Below, piece after piece: positions 10,446-24,059 of a DNA stretch of 64,000 bases. A program made the translations under genes and the position numbers. The notes beneath the pieces are model-generated. The model was not told the DNA's origin. It made no database searches and worked only from the letters and a program-made list of their open reading frames with translations. Numbering within the stretch: the stretch's first letter is position 1; every line of letters begins with the position of its first letter. Source of the DNA: Eumeta japonica (Eukaryota; Arthropoda; Insecta; Lepidoptera; Psychidae); the NCBI GenBank assembly GCA_005406025.1, contig BGZK01000142.1, positions 62,001-126,000 on the forward strand, read 5' to 3'.

Positions 10446-13378
10446 GTTACTATAAAAAATGAGCAAATATCATTTAAATGGCAGTACGATCTAAGGCATT
10501 TTAAGGTGTTGATCAGACAAAAAAAAATAAAAACATGGGCGTATTGTAATCTAAATAAATAGCATTTATAATGTTATGAGCGGTTGATTGTTTATGAAAA
10601 TTTCACGTGTTCCACGAATTCATTTTGTTGTTTAATCAACGCCCTAGATGGATGAGGCGAATAGTGTTTTGACGGTACCTAAGATCTACCTAATTATTTA
10701 TTAGCCTTTACTACATTATTCACATAATTATTTCCAATAAAACCATTTAACTTAATTTTTTTTATTATTTGCGTGTTTAGATGCACTACACAATGATTTG
10801 AGAGTGCCATATTTTGTGAAACGGTTGGAAGAACTGGTTGTAAGCCAGAGAAATATGAATGTATGTCATAAACCTTTGATCAGTTAAAGACGGCATATAA
10901 TATTGTTATATTAATTTCACGTTGGAAAAATTCATAGAAAAATGTTTTTTACTTATATATGCAATTTGCTTGTCGTAGTAAAATAATTTTAATAACACCA
11001 AACATTTGAAAAACTATGTCAGTCATAGGAAAATATTTACATTAAAATTAAATTTTTGAAAAATTACGTTTGTATTTTATAGTAAAATATTTGTCATGTT
11101 TATTAGTCAACATTTTGATAAAAGGATTTATCGTTTTATGCATTACGCTTATTCACCGATATTAACAAAGATTTTATCGTTTCTGATCTCCGTTAGGAAC
11201 AAAGTTTCTTAGGCTTCTCCTCTATCTTCGAGTATAATTCGAAACCAAATATGTATGTTCTATTTTCTGTCATATTTACAAAGTAAATAAAATCTGCATA
11301 TTATATTTTCTGTAATATTTTTAATGCAAATAATATAATTTTAGGGAATTAAATCACGAAGTGTCATTTAATGTTCTATGAAAAATATTAATGTCATGAA
11401 ATATAAAACAGTGAAACAAATTATAAAAAAAATACTTAGTAAAATATAGCTAGCGCCACGCGTATCCCCACCCTATTTTGCTTAATTACTACTAGCGTGT
11501 GCTAGAAAGAAACAGAGAGAAAGTCGAATGGAGGAGGCATAACGCTTTATCGTTATGTGACGATTTTTACCTAAATACACAAAATTTTTTGTAACATGGG
11601 TTTTGAAGCACTCCGTTCCAAAAAGAAGAAATAAAAAGTAATTATAAATGTTAAGTGACACTATTTAGAATTAAAAAAAAAACATTGTCTGGAATTAATT
11701 TCATTAAAAGTTTGATTAGTAATTGCTTTAAGCGTATCTGAAAGACTGGATACGGTCACCGCAATTGATATAAGACATTACGTTATTCCACAAAGGTATT
11801 TAGTGTACCTATTGTTGTGCTATCCTATAGAAAATACAGTATAAAAAGGATAGGTTATATGAATATTCATTTTCACAAAAAAAAAAAGGATTCTAGTTTG
11901 AAGGGACCAAATCCTATTGAAATTATAATAGATTATCTACAATCGGAGGTTGGTGAACTTTCGGCAAATAAGATTAATTGTCGTGTTGGTCTCTATTTTG
12001 ATTTCGTGCCGTGTGATCCGTTTCTCTAATGCTCGGGCATCATTAGCGTTCATCGTCAACGAATTCATGTGACAACACGCTATAACGCTGATGAAGCCAT
12101 TAGTTTCTAGCGCTAACCTTTGTTATCGCGTTGCCTTTCGGTACACGATAAGCGATAGGTTTAAAAGTATCGCCTATCGTTCAATGGCGGTTTTCTAACA
12201 AACATCAAAGAGATTGCGGCTCGCAGTTCGGTGATGGGCCACACTAGCGGTCGTTCTTTAGTTGGAGCTTCGGTGGTTTCCATTTTAAGAGTTACGTTTA
12301 ATGAGCCCAATATCCGAAAAATTATAATGTAGATATGAGACTATGTTTTTCTTTTATCCAAAAATTTTCTGTGGAATTGCTGTGCGTCACTCGTGTCTGC
12401 TATACGAAACATTAATGAAGCCTAAGGTAAGTCCTATAACTAATTTGAGCGTTCTAGGGCTTGATGTTGCATTGTTTTATAGTCGCTTTTTGTTCCAGAG
12501 TTTGGCAAGTCTTTAGTTTATGGCTTTGTAAGCAAGGCATTTTAATCGTTATTATGATAGAACGGTGGATAAATTATTCGACTTGATAAACAGTGAGAGA
12601 TAAATCAAACTTCGTCAATTATTGATGTCGAGTCTGATTAGTCGCAATGATGCGATTCTCTTCGTGAACACCATTACACTTCTGACGTCATATGTCCCAA
12701 TTGTCAAGGAGTAAGAAATATATATTTTTAACGTTTGAAATATTGATAAGAAAAAGGAGAAATGGCAACATTCAGACCTCGCTATGGAGTTAGGTCACGT
12801 GGCTTCTGTTTTGAGTGCTTTGATCCTTATGAATCAAGAAAAAGCCAGAATAGTTATGTATATTTTATTAACAATTAATGCACTATCAAAAACCGAGCTT
12901 TTTGATAAACTATGACCTTCAAAAATCTATATTTTAGCTTTGCATTAATACACCGAGTTTTAACCTTATTCAGCAGCGGCACTTTCAAGTGATACCTCAT
13001 AAGATGTTTATTGAAACTATTTTTTTCTGGAAGAAATTCACGCCCTTTGAATCAAAAAAAGAAAAAATACTTTCCAAAATTATGAATGGTGATATATAGG
13101 CCAGACATCTAAACTAAACATTAATAATTTCAAATTCTGATGCTGCCGGAAAAAATCCTCACCAGATGGGCATGAATATAATTTTATGAGTGCTTCATTT
13201 TTCCTTTTAAAGTTGACTAACTTAAAAATAAACTAATAAACCAAACATCAATATAATCTATATCATAATTGAGGATAATATACAAATCATTATTTTAAAG
13301 GAATAAACTAAAAAACTAGAATACTTATAGTTTTAATGCACATCTATAATACACAATATTTATATGAAAAAAGAGTTT
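10446..13378. other. Gene-poor stretch with a possible non-coding exon at about 12020-12426
   Basis: Mostly AT-rich without recognised genes. Within 12020-12426 the base composition is more balanced, and the segment ends in a strong donor AAG|GTAAGTCC at 12427, preceded by ATGAAGCCTAAG. It could be a promoter with a 5' exon of a plus-strand transcript or of a lncRNA. No downstream exon of such a gene was recognised. Short open frames such as 11817-12029 show no family features. Confidence 0.25.
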
Positions 13379-16300
13379 TTAAAATTTCTTGTATTTCAAG
13401 AAGCTTCTATACTTTTTGGGGTTCAATCCATAAGCTTTTAATCTTTCATCTGATAACTTACTTAGCGGATTTTCATTTATGCTATTGAATGAATTTTTAT
13501 TTTTATTTACTGCATTGACATTAAAATTGGCTTTGTTTTTCTTTTGCTTGACAATTTTATTATTTCCTGATGGAATTTTGACAGTATGTTTTTTCTTCTT
13601 CTTTTCAGGACCTTCATTTTCTAGTAGTTTATGTTTTAAATTCTTTTTATTTACAGAAAGCATATTAGTTTCATTAGTATTTTCAAAGTTACCATTCTGA
13701 TTATGCAGTTCTGAGTCTGAATTATTGGTTGCTTCTACAATTTGTTTTGTGAGCTTTCTCTTCTTTTTTTTGAATTCCTGTACCCGATCTTCTAAGTCAC
13801 TAGTTTTCTCATTATTTGCGTCGTCAAATACCGGTACGTTATGAGTCTCTTTCTTCTTATTTTTCTTTATAGGCCTTTCTTCTGTACTAACATTTATGGA
13901 ATCAGCATTTTCTATTTTATCATTTAATTGATTATTATCAATATTCTTCTTTATTATTATGTCTGCAGTTCCATTATTCAAAGGATTATCATTTTGTATT
14001 CCTCCATCTGTTTGTTCTACATCCTTATTCTTTTTCTTCTTCTTTTTCTTTCTCTTGTTTATTTCGCTCGACGCAACCAATTCTGGTTCTCTGTAAATAT
14101 AATGGATAGTGATGTTATTAGTACCATTATGATTATATTTTTTAATTAGTTTTTGCAATTCCTATTTAAACGCTCTAAATTTACAAGAATAATTAAATCT
14201 ACTTACAAATATGGATGAATAGACATACAGCTTATTCACAATTAAATTAGTTATTTGTTGAACTGGAAAAGGAATTTTTTAACTTACTCTGGTATATCCT
14301 TGAACAGACTCGGTATAATTTTTTTCTTTAATTCAATGTCATTTGCTTTTTGTTGATATGTTTTAACCTCCCCCTTTTCTACATTATCCGGTCTATACTT
14401 CACTGTCTTTTTTAAAGATGCCCATTTGTTTAAATCTCTATCATCTGCCAACAGAATCTGTAAAAAATAAATATAAATCAGTGAAAAACATATATCAGTT
14501 TTAACACAATTGTCAACTATAAATAGCATGAAATACAATTTTTTTTTTAAGAATTTTAAATGTTACATTTATTCAGTAGTAATAGACATTAAAAGCTGAG
14601 TAAATAATATTTTATTTCGCACCACTTGCATACTACTTTTTTTATAGCAATTGACAGAAATTAGCTGATTTAAAATACAATCTTTCATTTCATCATTTAA
14701 AACACTTTATCAAATTAATAATTATTTCTAACATTTCTTTCCCATGTAACATAAAATATACATCACTCAACATTAAAAATTAACAAATAATATGTTTCAT
14801 AAATAAACCAAAATAATTTTGAAGTTTATTCATTAAGAATATAATGTTATTTTTTTTCAAATAATTCATTTCCTTAATTACATCTATTAAAGATATGGTT
14901 TATTTTTTTATGTAATTAAAAGTAAAAGGATAGAAGTCTATAAGAAAATTTTAGGCCTAATGAATTTAGAGTCCCAACTATATTATATGAACATTCAGAC
15001 GACTACAAATAAAAATATGATGTGAACTCCTTCAAGGCGTTCAATATAATTGCTATGAAATATGAAATAACATTATCTAAGTAATATATCATTACATCAT
15101 AAAAGTATTACTGTACAATTGAATAGAGAATGAAATATTTATTAAAAGTATATTTAATGTTACATACATACACATTAAGGAAATCTAATTAAATAAATTA
15201 GTTTTCTTCAGTTTCATCACTTTCTGACCAGTGAGAAGTACTAGCATCTGCGATGTATTGCAGCAATCAAGTATTTTACCTTTTCAGAGTCTCTTTTTCA
15301 TTATAAATGCACAACACAGCAGTAAGAGAATATGGCCATCAATTGTTAATAACTTTTCCTTTTACTATAAACATGGTGACTCAATATTTTTTTTTCATTA
15401 CATATAACTTGTGTTATAAAATAAAGTATTTTATAATACATTTCAATTAGAATGCGTTGCACCCTTGCATTTGAATAAAAACATAAGATTAAATCTTGGA
15501 GAACAGTGGAATTTAAATGGGAACTGTAAAATTGTGAATTTTTGGGTCCCTGGGGAACAAATAATTTCTAGAATAATTTAAATAATTGTGATAAAAATTT
15601 AAAATTCGTGTGTTTTATAATATTTGCAATATGATATATAAAAATTGCATTTGTGTAATTAATTGAAAATTTTCCTAATTTTAGAGCTAGTAAACTCTCT
15701 TATTAAACTCTAGTAACTACCAACTTTTATGATTTATAAGCATTTCAAATCTCACCTCTTCTATTGTTAACCCAAAACTGTTGGGTACCACCTCTCTGTA
15801 TTTAAATCGCGTAGGTAGATCACCACCAATGAAGTCCTCGCAGTCCATTTTATAATATTCATCCATGTATTCCGCGTAGGTCTTTCTAGTTTCCTCTGGT
15901 ATGTATTTCGGTTTCTCGACAGTCAAAAGTTCGGCCAATTTTGATTTCTTTTTGCGATTGCGACGTTTTTTCCCTAGGGTCTCTTTTATTTCTTCCATGA
16001 GATTTTTGCGTGCCTCATTTGGATTGTAATCTGCATCCATCTGAAAGGTTATTATTCATTTTTACCAAGCTTTCATTCAAGATATGATCATAGGCAAGAA
16101 CATTTAGATATTATATATCCTACTAGCTTTCTGCTCGCGGTTTGGCTGCATGGTTAAGCTTCTTGAATTTATACCCATTATTGTATTAGTCCATATTTCA
16201 CATTTGTTTATTTTTAAACATTTACATCTTTCAACATCATTTTCCCCAATAAAATGTAATAAATGTCCATTTTCGGAATATTGGCTATTTTTTGGTGAAT

Positions 16301-19300
16301 TTCATCAATTGGATCAGGGATTAGTGATAAAAATATGATAAACATACAGACTACATGGCTGGCCAATTTCAAAACACAGTAACTGACAAATTTTGCGAAG
16401 TCGATTTTTTTGCATTTTTGGTAATTTCTTAATGTAAAATATTAAAAAAAATAGTCAACCCTTCCATATTAATTAATATACTTTGATCCAAAGCATGACT
16501 TTGGGTTGTTTAATACTTCCTTGTGGATTCACATGAATAATAAAATTATGGACTAATATGATAATGAAACATGTGAATTTAAATGAAAAATATTGCACTT
16601 ACATTAAAATCATCATCTTCGCAGTGGAGACCCTCATCATTATTATTGTTTCTGTTTTGATCATGTACAAGTTCTTTATCATAATCCTCCCAATTTTCTA
16701 CAAAAGAAGAAAAGGACTAAGATATAAGAAATGAAAATCGAATATGCTTGAACAATGATGAACCTATAAAAATTGGGTATCCTTCCTCAAGGAAATCCTG
16801 TATGTTACCCATAAAAGCGAATAGCGAATTATCATTAAACATTATAATAAATTAAATTAATATCTGCTGTTTCTGATTTGGTGAAAAGTGTTAGTTTATT
16901 TACATTTAAACAGAAAAATTATAAATAAAATCATTCAGTATGTAAATCTCTTGGCATATACAATACAAAGTAACTTATAATAAACGCCTAACATTCATTA
17001 TTGATGGCTAACCCCACCCCCACTTTATTTAAGACATCAAAAGATATGAGAAGATTTGACAAAGAAATTAAGTATGTATAGTTAGACAGAAATCAAAAAA
17101 ATATATATTTTGTGTGTTTGTCAACTATTTTATAATTCCACCAATAATATTAGTTGAGTTTAAAACTGAGAATTGGAACATATCGAATTTAGTAATATTG
17201 TACATATTTTACTTTTGTAAATAATGTTAAGTACCTATTTCCAACTCCTCATCAAGGTCTGGAAAAACTGGTTTTTCTGTGTCAGGGTTATCATTATAGT
17301 ATTCTTGGTCAAAGATAGCCTTCATTCTCTTATCATGTTCATCTGGATCAAAATCTCCTTCAATGTCTTCTTCCTGTAAAATAAGTAATATGAGATATTG
17401 GATTGAATAAAGAGTGAATATACAGTTTAAATTATCTATGCATTTTTTATACAGTTATATAATATTAGAAATTGTAAGTTTTACTATTTTGGATTTTTAT
17501 AAAACAGAATAATTGTAAAATGTTAACAATACAAGTTAACATACCTAATTACTATCAAAGTTTGGTATTACAAAAAAATTATTACAAATTAGAACAGATA
17601 CAACTAGTATGTACAATTTGGAAAAACTTTATCGCTATGCACAAGTGTGCTGTTTAATATTAGTACATATACCTTAAATGCAAGATCTTGGTTGCCAGTG
17701 ACTTCTTTTATTTTGGTTATTTTCTCTTGTATCTCCTTTAGTTTCAAAGCCTTTAGCCTGGCGATTTCTTCCATTTTCTTTTTCTTCTCTTCTTCTTTCC
17801 TTGTTCGTACCTCGGCGCGTTTGCGAGCGCGACGTTCGTCTTTAGGACGAATGTAATTCATTGTTCTTGGATATCTCTTCAGCTGCAGATATTAATTGCA
17901 TAAAAATACTGATGTTTTTATCTTTATCATATCATTCTATCACATGTTTTTATTTCTAAGCTACCATATTTTCAAAAACAGATACTAAATAAAAATTTTT
18001 GCAAGCCAAAAATTTTTGATAACCTCCTTAGATCAGTGGTTCCCGAAAAGTGGTCCGCGGAACCCTGTGGTTCCGTGGAAGGGCCACAAGGGTTCCGTAA
18101 AAAATATGACGAATGAAATTTTTTGTACGTTTTATTACTTCAGGTATAAATACAATTTCATAAAAACTTAATTGTTTTTCATTTATACCTTTTTTAAGGT
18201 AGGTAAATTTCCAGTTATCAAAGAAGGGTTCCGCTACGGAAAATATAATGAATTAGGGTTCCTTGACAAAAAAAATTGGGAACCCCTGCCTTAGATACAG
18301 GTTCTCCTTTTCAGACTGAAGAGCATAAAGTAGATAATTGAAGATGTTAATAATTTTTGTGTATCAACTAAAAAATCTTAGCCATTGCAGTAAAATTTGA
18401 AAGGTGGTATCCCGAAGCACGCGTTGCGGCTTACATAATTTAATTTATGATACACATTTCACATATGGTTATAGGTACGATGGCCAACTTCCCTGTGATC
18501 AGAGTGCGTGGTACTGTACGTGGTAAGTAACATGATGTACTATGATATAGTGTCATACAGTATGCTTTATAATACTAGGTATATTAAAGATCACTTAGGT
18601 TTTAAAATATCAAAATGTTTTAAATGAAATTGAAGCTATGTATGTACTGCGGGCAGTCAGTACATACATAGTTCACATTGTTAAAGAAAAAAATAAATAA
18701 AATGACAAATAATTATATTGTAGTAAATATACTGTTTTAAAATCAATTTTTATTGTCTTTTATTTATAAGTTTATGTAATTTCCTAGAAGACAGAGAAAT
18801 TTCTATATAATGTATTCTTTATAGAACTTTATTGTTTAATTGAAATCCATTAAATGTTGTAATGCAAACTTGTTGGTTTTGATCAATTCAGTCTGCATAA
18901 AATTTTGTAGCGTGTCTCTTGTCAACCTTTGCATTACATTCCACACAATCACTTTGCAAATTTTTTTGCCAATCTACCCTCATTCATCCATTCATTCCAA
19001 ACAGCTAATGGCTTTTTCTACTCTGATCACATCTTCTTTCAAATTACAAAATTTTCTCATTTTAGGAATAGTAAAAATAGAATATCTTACACAAACTATA
19101 AAAGACTCACCACTACTACATTGTTTCTAATCTTGTTTGTGTATATCCGACACACGCACCCTTTGACTATCTTACATAAATGTGTGAACTAGGATCCATT
19201 TACATTAAATGAAAATAATAATAATGATTTTATACATACATATTCCTGGTCAGGTTCTTCAAATCTGAAGTTGTAAGCACGCTCAAATTTGCCCTGTTCT

Positions 19301-22300
19301 TCAATTCTTTCTTCATCCACTTCTAAAGTCTCATCATCAAGTAGTTTTTCATGGGCAGTATCAGCATCATCTTCATTTAAATATCTTCAAAACACAAAAG
19401 TTGTAACAGATTAGAAATAATAAGATATCCTCAAAGACAATCCAATATTGATACAAGAAATGCAATAAGAATTACAAATAATGATTATCAGTTTAAATAA
19501 AATGAAAATAAAGAAAAGGACTTCCCTTTGTCTCATCTAATAATGACAAGAAAATTGCTTTATTGCAATGATATTAATTTGTAATTTTAACAATTAATGG
19601 ATTTTATATCTGCATTATATTTGAGAAGAGGAGGTCAAGTGATCAACAATGCATTGTCTTAAAACAGAAATTACTGGTTTCAGATCCTGTCTACCGATAA
19701 ATGGATTTATCAGTTTTAAAAAATTGTGGGCGATTGTACCTTTGCAGTGGGGCAAAAAAAATTTAGCATAACCTCAATTGAAACTAAATCAGATTAACCA
19801 TAGATGTACATTTATTCCATATCATTATGACCATTTAATTGTAGAAGCGATGTCAATATGATAATGTGTTTGATACACTTATTATATTATGATATAATAA
19901 AAGGTTAATGTTTAAATAAATTATAATAATGCAAAATAACTTTACCCCTTGTTAAGAATATAATCCCTTAAAAAAGCTTCATCTTTGTTGAGTTTTGGAT
20001 CCGACCATAGTGCTTTCAAAGGAGCAAGATCTTCAATATCATCGAATACATCATCTTTTTTCCCTATCATATATTCTTTCATCCCTTCCTCCTAGAAATA
20101 AGAAGTCATAGTTATGCTTATACAAAAAATAATTCAACTGTGAAAAATAATTCATGAAAAGGCAAAATGTACTTTGCTTTGAATTTTCGGTGCCCGTTTT
20201 TCAACTTCAAATATTTCTGCATTTTCATCTTCACTATCGCTATCAGCGAAAGCTGCTGCTAAACTGTTTACTTCTTTCTTGGGTTTCACTATGTCGATTT
20301 CTGCAATAGATACATACTAGATTTTAATAGATTATTAAGCACTGGCACAAGCACCATAAATATAACTTTAAAATTACCTTTCTCTTTTGATTCTGACTTC
20401 TTTTCACCTGTCATTTCATCAAAAAATTTGTAGCTGGGATCATAAATTCTAGGATCCTTATTTTTTAGTAATGATAGTGTCTTTAGAAACTGTTTCTCCA
20501 TCTCCTCTGTCATCTCAATGGGTTCTTCATCTTCATCGTCACTCTCGGAACTGTTTTCATTGTCTGATTTAAGCGCCTTATCACCATATTTCTGTTCCAC
20601 TGAAATCATTTTATTCCAATTATTAATTAATATTGGTATATAATGCAGCGGTTCACCAAAGATATAAGCTATATGCCCACTACACTTATGTCAAGTAATA
20701 TCTATGGACCTTATGTGTCTATCTATAGACATATTAATTAGTCATATATATATACATTTAGGTGCATTTGTGAAGAGATGGCGTGCAAGATTCAAAATTA
20801 TAATTTTTTGTGGTGCAAAGTGAGATGTACAATACAAAAATGAATAACAAAAGTATTGCATTGTGCTCATTCTAGAAGGTCTGTAGATAGTGACGTCTAT
20901 AAAACCATATATAATCATTGAAAAAATGTATCACGTCTATAAAAATATAAACACTGTGAAGAAACAAAGACAACTTATAGGGATGTCATTTCAAATTCTC
21001 TATGCCACAAGGGGTGTTGCATATGGGCGATGCACGGTTGAATCCTAAAAATACTTGAGTTAATGCAGGTGGTCATGACCACATTGATAATAGTTGTTTC
21101 AGAATTTGCATTTAGCCCGTGCTGTCATCGTCACCTGAATAATTCTACTGGGGAATTTAATTTGGTAAAGTTAATTTGTGAGTGGCAAGATGTGTTATAG
21201 GCGGTTTACTAATTAATGACCAGTGTATCTCCGATCACAAGGCTTGCAGGAGTGGCATAAGAAGATGACTCCACAACCTCCTACTGCATGCCTTAGTAGG
21301 TCATCGCTAACAGCCATTTCAGTTATCTGTTTCGAAGTTCTGAACACCTCATTCCCAAACGAGGACTGAATCTAAGCCTAAATTTGTGTCCTCAGAGTAT
21401 GGTACTCAACTACTGTGTACGAATATAAGATTGTATCCACATAACTGTTACAAGTGAAAGCATTATGACCATCTTAAGGAACTTGTTTTGGGATACATAT
21501 AGTTGTTATAACTGAACTGAGTAATATTTAATGTTTATTTTATATAGAGTCAGGAAAAAAGTGTTTTGTATTCTATATACAAATTAAAGATAATGGTGAT
21601 GAATTTAGAAATTATGATGCTTTTTAATTTGATATCATCTATCAAATAAAAAATCATCCTTATCTGATTGCTTATTGCGGTATAATGGTATTAATGTGGT
21701 GTATATTCGGTATCCACGTTTACATCAAAATTATTGTATTGTTTATGTGGTAAACAAAAGAGATAATACCTTCGCAGTGTGCACGTGGCATACTACTTTA
21801 GTTTAAGCACTAATTAAGATTTGAATAAGTGAAATTTGTTAACCTACAGACTCAATTTGTCAACTTAAAATAATCTTAACCATCAAAACATAATTTAATA
21901 AGTCGATGACAAGTTAACTTTTAATGAGCTGTTGTTGTAAAAACAATAAAATGTTCTTAGGCACTATAGATGCTATACTAACAATGTGAAATTTGACTAT
22001 TTAATACTCAAAATCACAAGTAATAATTTTGTCTCCATATTCGAATACACTGAATTGGTTTTAGTGGTTTGATGAATGTAATGAGTTAATTTTGGTGAAT
22101 TTTCATTACAATCATATTTTCTTGTCTATAACCTATTAATTTACTGTTCTGTGGTACAACATTGCTAACATATTATATATATTACATACAAAATCCTTAA
22201 ATTACAATTGCTTACTATAATCACAAGGTCATTAATTATGTAATTTAATCGAATCTAAACTTGGGAAGCATATTAAAAGAGCTGGTAAATCACTTTTTCA

Positions 22301-22886
22301 CCAATCAAAAAATTATTAAAAGCCATTTTTATAAGATGAACATCTGTATGTATATATAATTATAGTATAATTGATTTATTAAGGCAGTGGCGGCGCTACA
22401 CCACTCGTGGACGTCGGCGACATCAGGTTTGCGAGGCCTCTTTTTAATAACTTGTAGGCAAAACTTTTTTGTTTGCGAGGCCCCTTCAGGCGCGAGGCCG
22501 TCGGCGGTCGCCGACGCCTAGCGCCGCCACTGTATTAAGGTAACAACTTGTGTAAATTTTGTTAATGCGGACCTGTAACAATCTCTTATATCATATTAAA
22601 CAGATCAAAAACATTCTATGGGCATTGGATATAAAATGAGTTAAGTACGTAAACATAACAGTCGACTTAATATTTTATAAGTATAAGCAATTTAAAGGGA
22701 ATTCATAAATTCAGACGAAATGATTTTTTTTCAAAAGAAAGACGAGAGAAAAGTTTATTTGTGTAACTTACGTTTATGCAATTCTTCCTTCTCACGCCAC
22801 GCGTCATATTTCTTGGCATATTCGTTATTAGTTTTAAATGAAACATTATCATTGTCGGAATCACTTTCATTAAACAGTTTATTCAT
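13379..22886 (-). CDS. KRI1: KRI1 homologue, nucleolar 40S ribosome assembly factor
   Basis: Eleven minus-strand exons: 22772-22886, 20378-20599, 20173-20300, 19946-20091, 19240-19384, 17673-17882, 17235-17373, 16603-16697, 15756-16040, 14288-14457 and 13379-14090. They total 2367 nt, or 788 aa, with every join in phase and GT-AG borders. Family landmarks are an acidic Ser/Asp/Glu N-terminal third, LRDYILNKGYLNE (exon 4-5 join), NFRFEEPDQEYLKRYPRT (exon 5-6 join), a charged helical segment with MNYIRPKDERRARKR, EGDFDPDEHDKRM, the C-terminal domain FKYREVVPNSFGL with EEILLADDRDLNKW, a lysine-rich tail and the end RLKAYGLNPKKYRSF. In yeast, Kri1 works with Krr1 and snR30 in 18S rRNA processing. 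I start at MNKLFNESDSD (22886); an in-frame ATG at 22937 exists but gives an atypical leader. The longest intron (exon 1-2) is about 2.2 kb. Confidence 0.93.
16115..16150 (+). repeat. Fragment of CTAGCTTTCTGCTCGCGG repeat in a KRI1 intron
   Basis: The text CTAGCTTTCTGCTCGCGGTT matches the head of a dispersed repeat also seen near 34668, 38468, 38686, 45225 and 59808 (CTAGC..TCGCGGCTTCG-like). This is common in Lepidoptera as the end of non-LTR or SINE-like units. Confidence 0.45.
18034..18288. mobile_element. hAT-type MITE in a KRI1 intron
   Basis: The 255-bp element starts CAGTGGTTCCCGAA and ends TTGGGAACCCCTG, a hAT terminal repeat, and is flanked by a perfect 8-bp duplication CCTTAGAT at 18026-18033 and 18289-18296. 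Internally GGTTCCGTGG, GGGTTCCGT and GGTTCCGC recur as subterminal repeats, the usual transposase-binding layout. No ORF. The intact duplication argues for a fairly recent insertion. Confidence 0.92.
22385..22532. mobile_element. GC-rich hAT MITE in KRI1 intron 1
   Basis: The 148-bp element begins CAGTGGCGGCGCTA and ends TAGCGCCGCCACTG (14-bp perfect terminal repeats), with the 8-bp duplication TATTAAGG at 22377-22384 and 22533-22540. Its right end (GCGAGGCCCC, GCGAGGCCG, CGCCTAG) is homologous to the right end of the larger hAT element at 27867-28578, so they belong to one family. It lies about 230 bp from the end of KRI1 exon 1. Confidence 0.93.
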
Positions 22887-24059
22887 TATAGAAAATACCA
22901 ATAAATTCTCATCTGTTTTGTAAAATACACACAACAACGTGAAATATGACAGCTGACACTTTGACAGCGTGTACAGTGTTGCCTGTATGTGTTTATTAAA
23001 AAGTACGACGTACCAAAGTTAAAATTTATTGCATGAACGGGTCTACGGGAAAATACTAACTGTCGACGTGTTATCGTGTTATTGTCATAAAGTAGCAGTA
23101 GTGGTACCATATTGACAATGGATGCAGTTATACAATTAATAATAAATTACACAATTAATAAAAAAAAACAAAAACACAATGATCAGGTGAATAAAATGAG
23201 AAACACGAAACAAAGCATACTGAAAAATAATTATAAACAATATTATAGATACAAAATGTGCTAATTCGGAATCAAAATACAATACACAAAAAAAAATATA
23301 CAAAAATAAAGTCGCTGCAGAAAGAGAAAAAAATCTTTTATGAAATAGAAGAAAAAGAAAAAATTTATCATAACTTACAACAATATTTACTGGAAATAAT
23401 TAATAAAAAGATGATCATAAATTGTAATGAAGTCAACTCGATTAGAAATAAAATGCTTAATAAAAAGGTAAGACAATGGCCAAATAAGAACTATTGTTGT
23501 GAATACGAATACGAAATTTCAAATCATAAATAAACGCTTACTTGATTCATTTTACTGTATTAATTAAAATTTTCCACCTGAGATTCTAGAATAATGAAAT
23601 AAACTTAGTGCTCAGTTAACAGAAAAAAGAAATAAGGGAGAATAATAATTTTTTTCTCTAATGAAATAGTGATAATCTGAGAAGGAAATAAAAACATATC
23701 ACCATAAAACAAAGGATGGGTATCAGAATAAAAGAAACTTGTCAGAATCCATAAAATTATTGGCGACAATTCTAACACATATAAAACTAATACGAAAAAA
23801 ATGCTCAAAAGACAAACTTCAGATATCACCATCTACAAGTATATGATAAAAAATTAAAATTAAAACAGAGACACGTCTTAAGACAGGCTACCTACAGCTT
23901 TCCCAGTTTCAAATATATCTTAACAAAATACAAGTAAGAAGAATTATTGTCAAAAAACAACAACCTCTCCACATATACCGCCACTATGGCTGGTCACTGC
24001 AGGGGTTAAAGACGAAAATAGTTCACTTGAACCAATCTCTACATATGTACATGTAATGC
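22887..24059. other. KRI1 upstream region and AT-rich spacer
   Basis: The KRI1 promoter should lie just right of 22937 on the minus strand; no TATA box is clear. Beyond 23110 the sequence is A-rich with chance Lys/Asn-rich frames (for example 23258-23533). That frame may be a further decayed part of the RTE element, but I cannot show it. Confidence 0.35.

Noticed and set aside
13479..14149. Plus-strand Phe/Leu-rich ORFs
   Set aside because: Antisense of the lysine-rich tail of KRI1.
23258..23533. 91-codon Lys-rich ORF
   Set aside because: A-rich composition alone explains it, and no conserved segment is seen.
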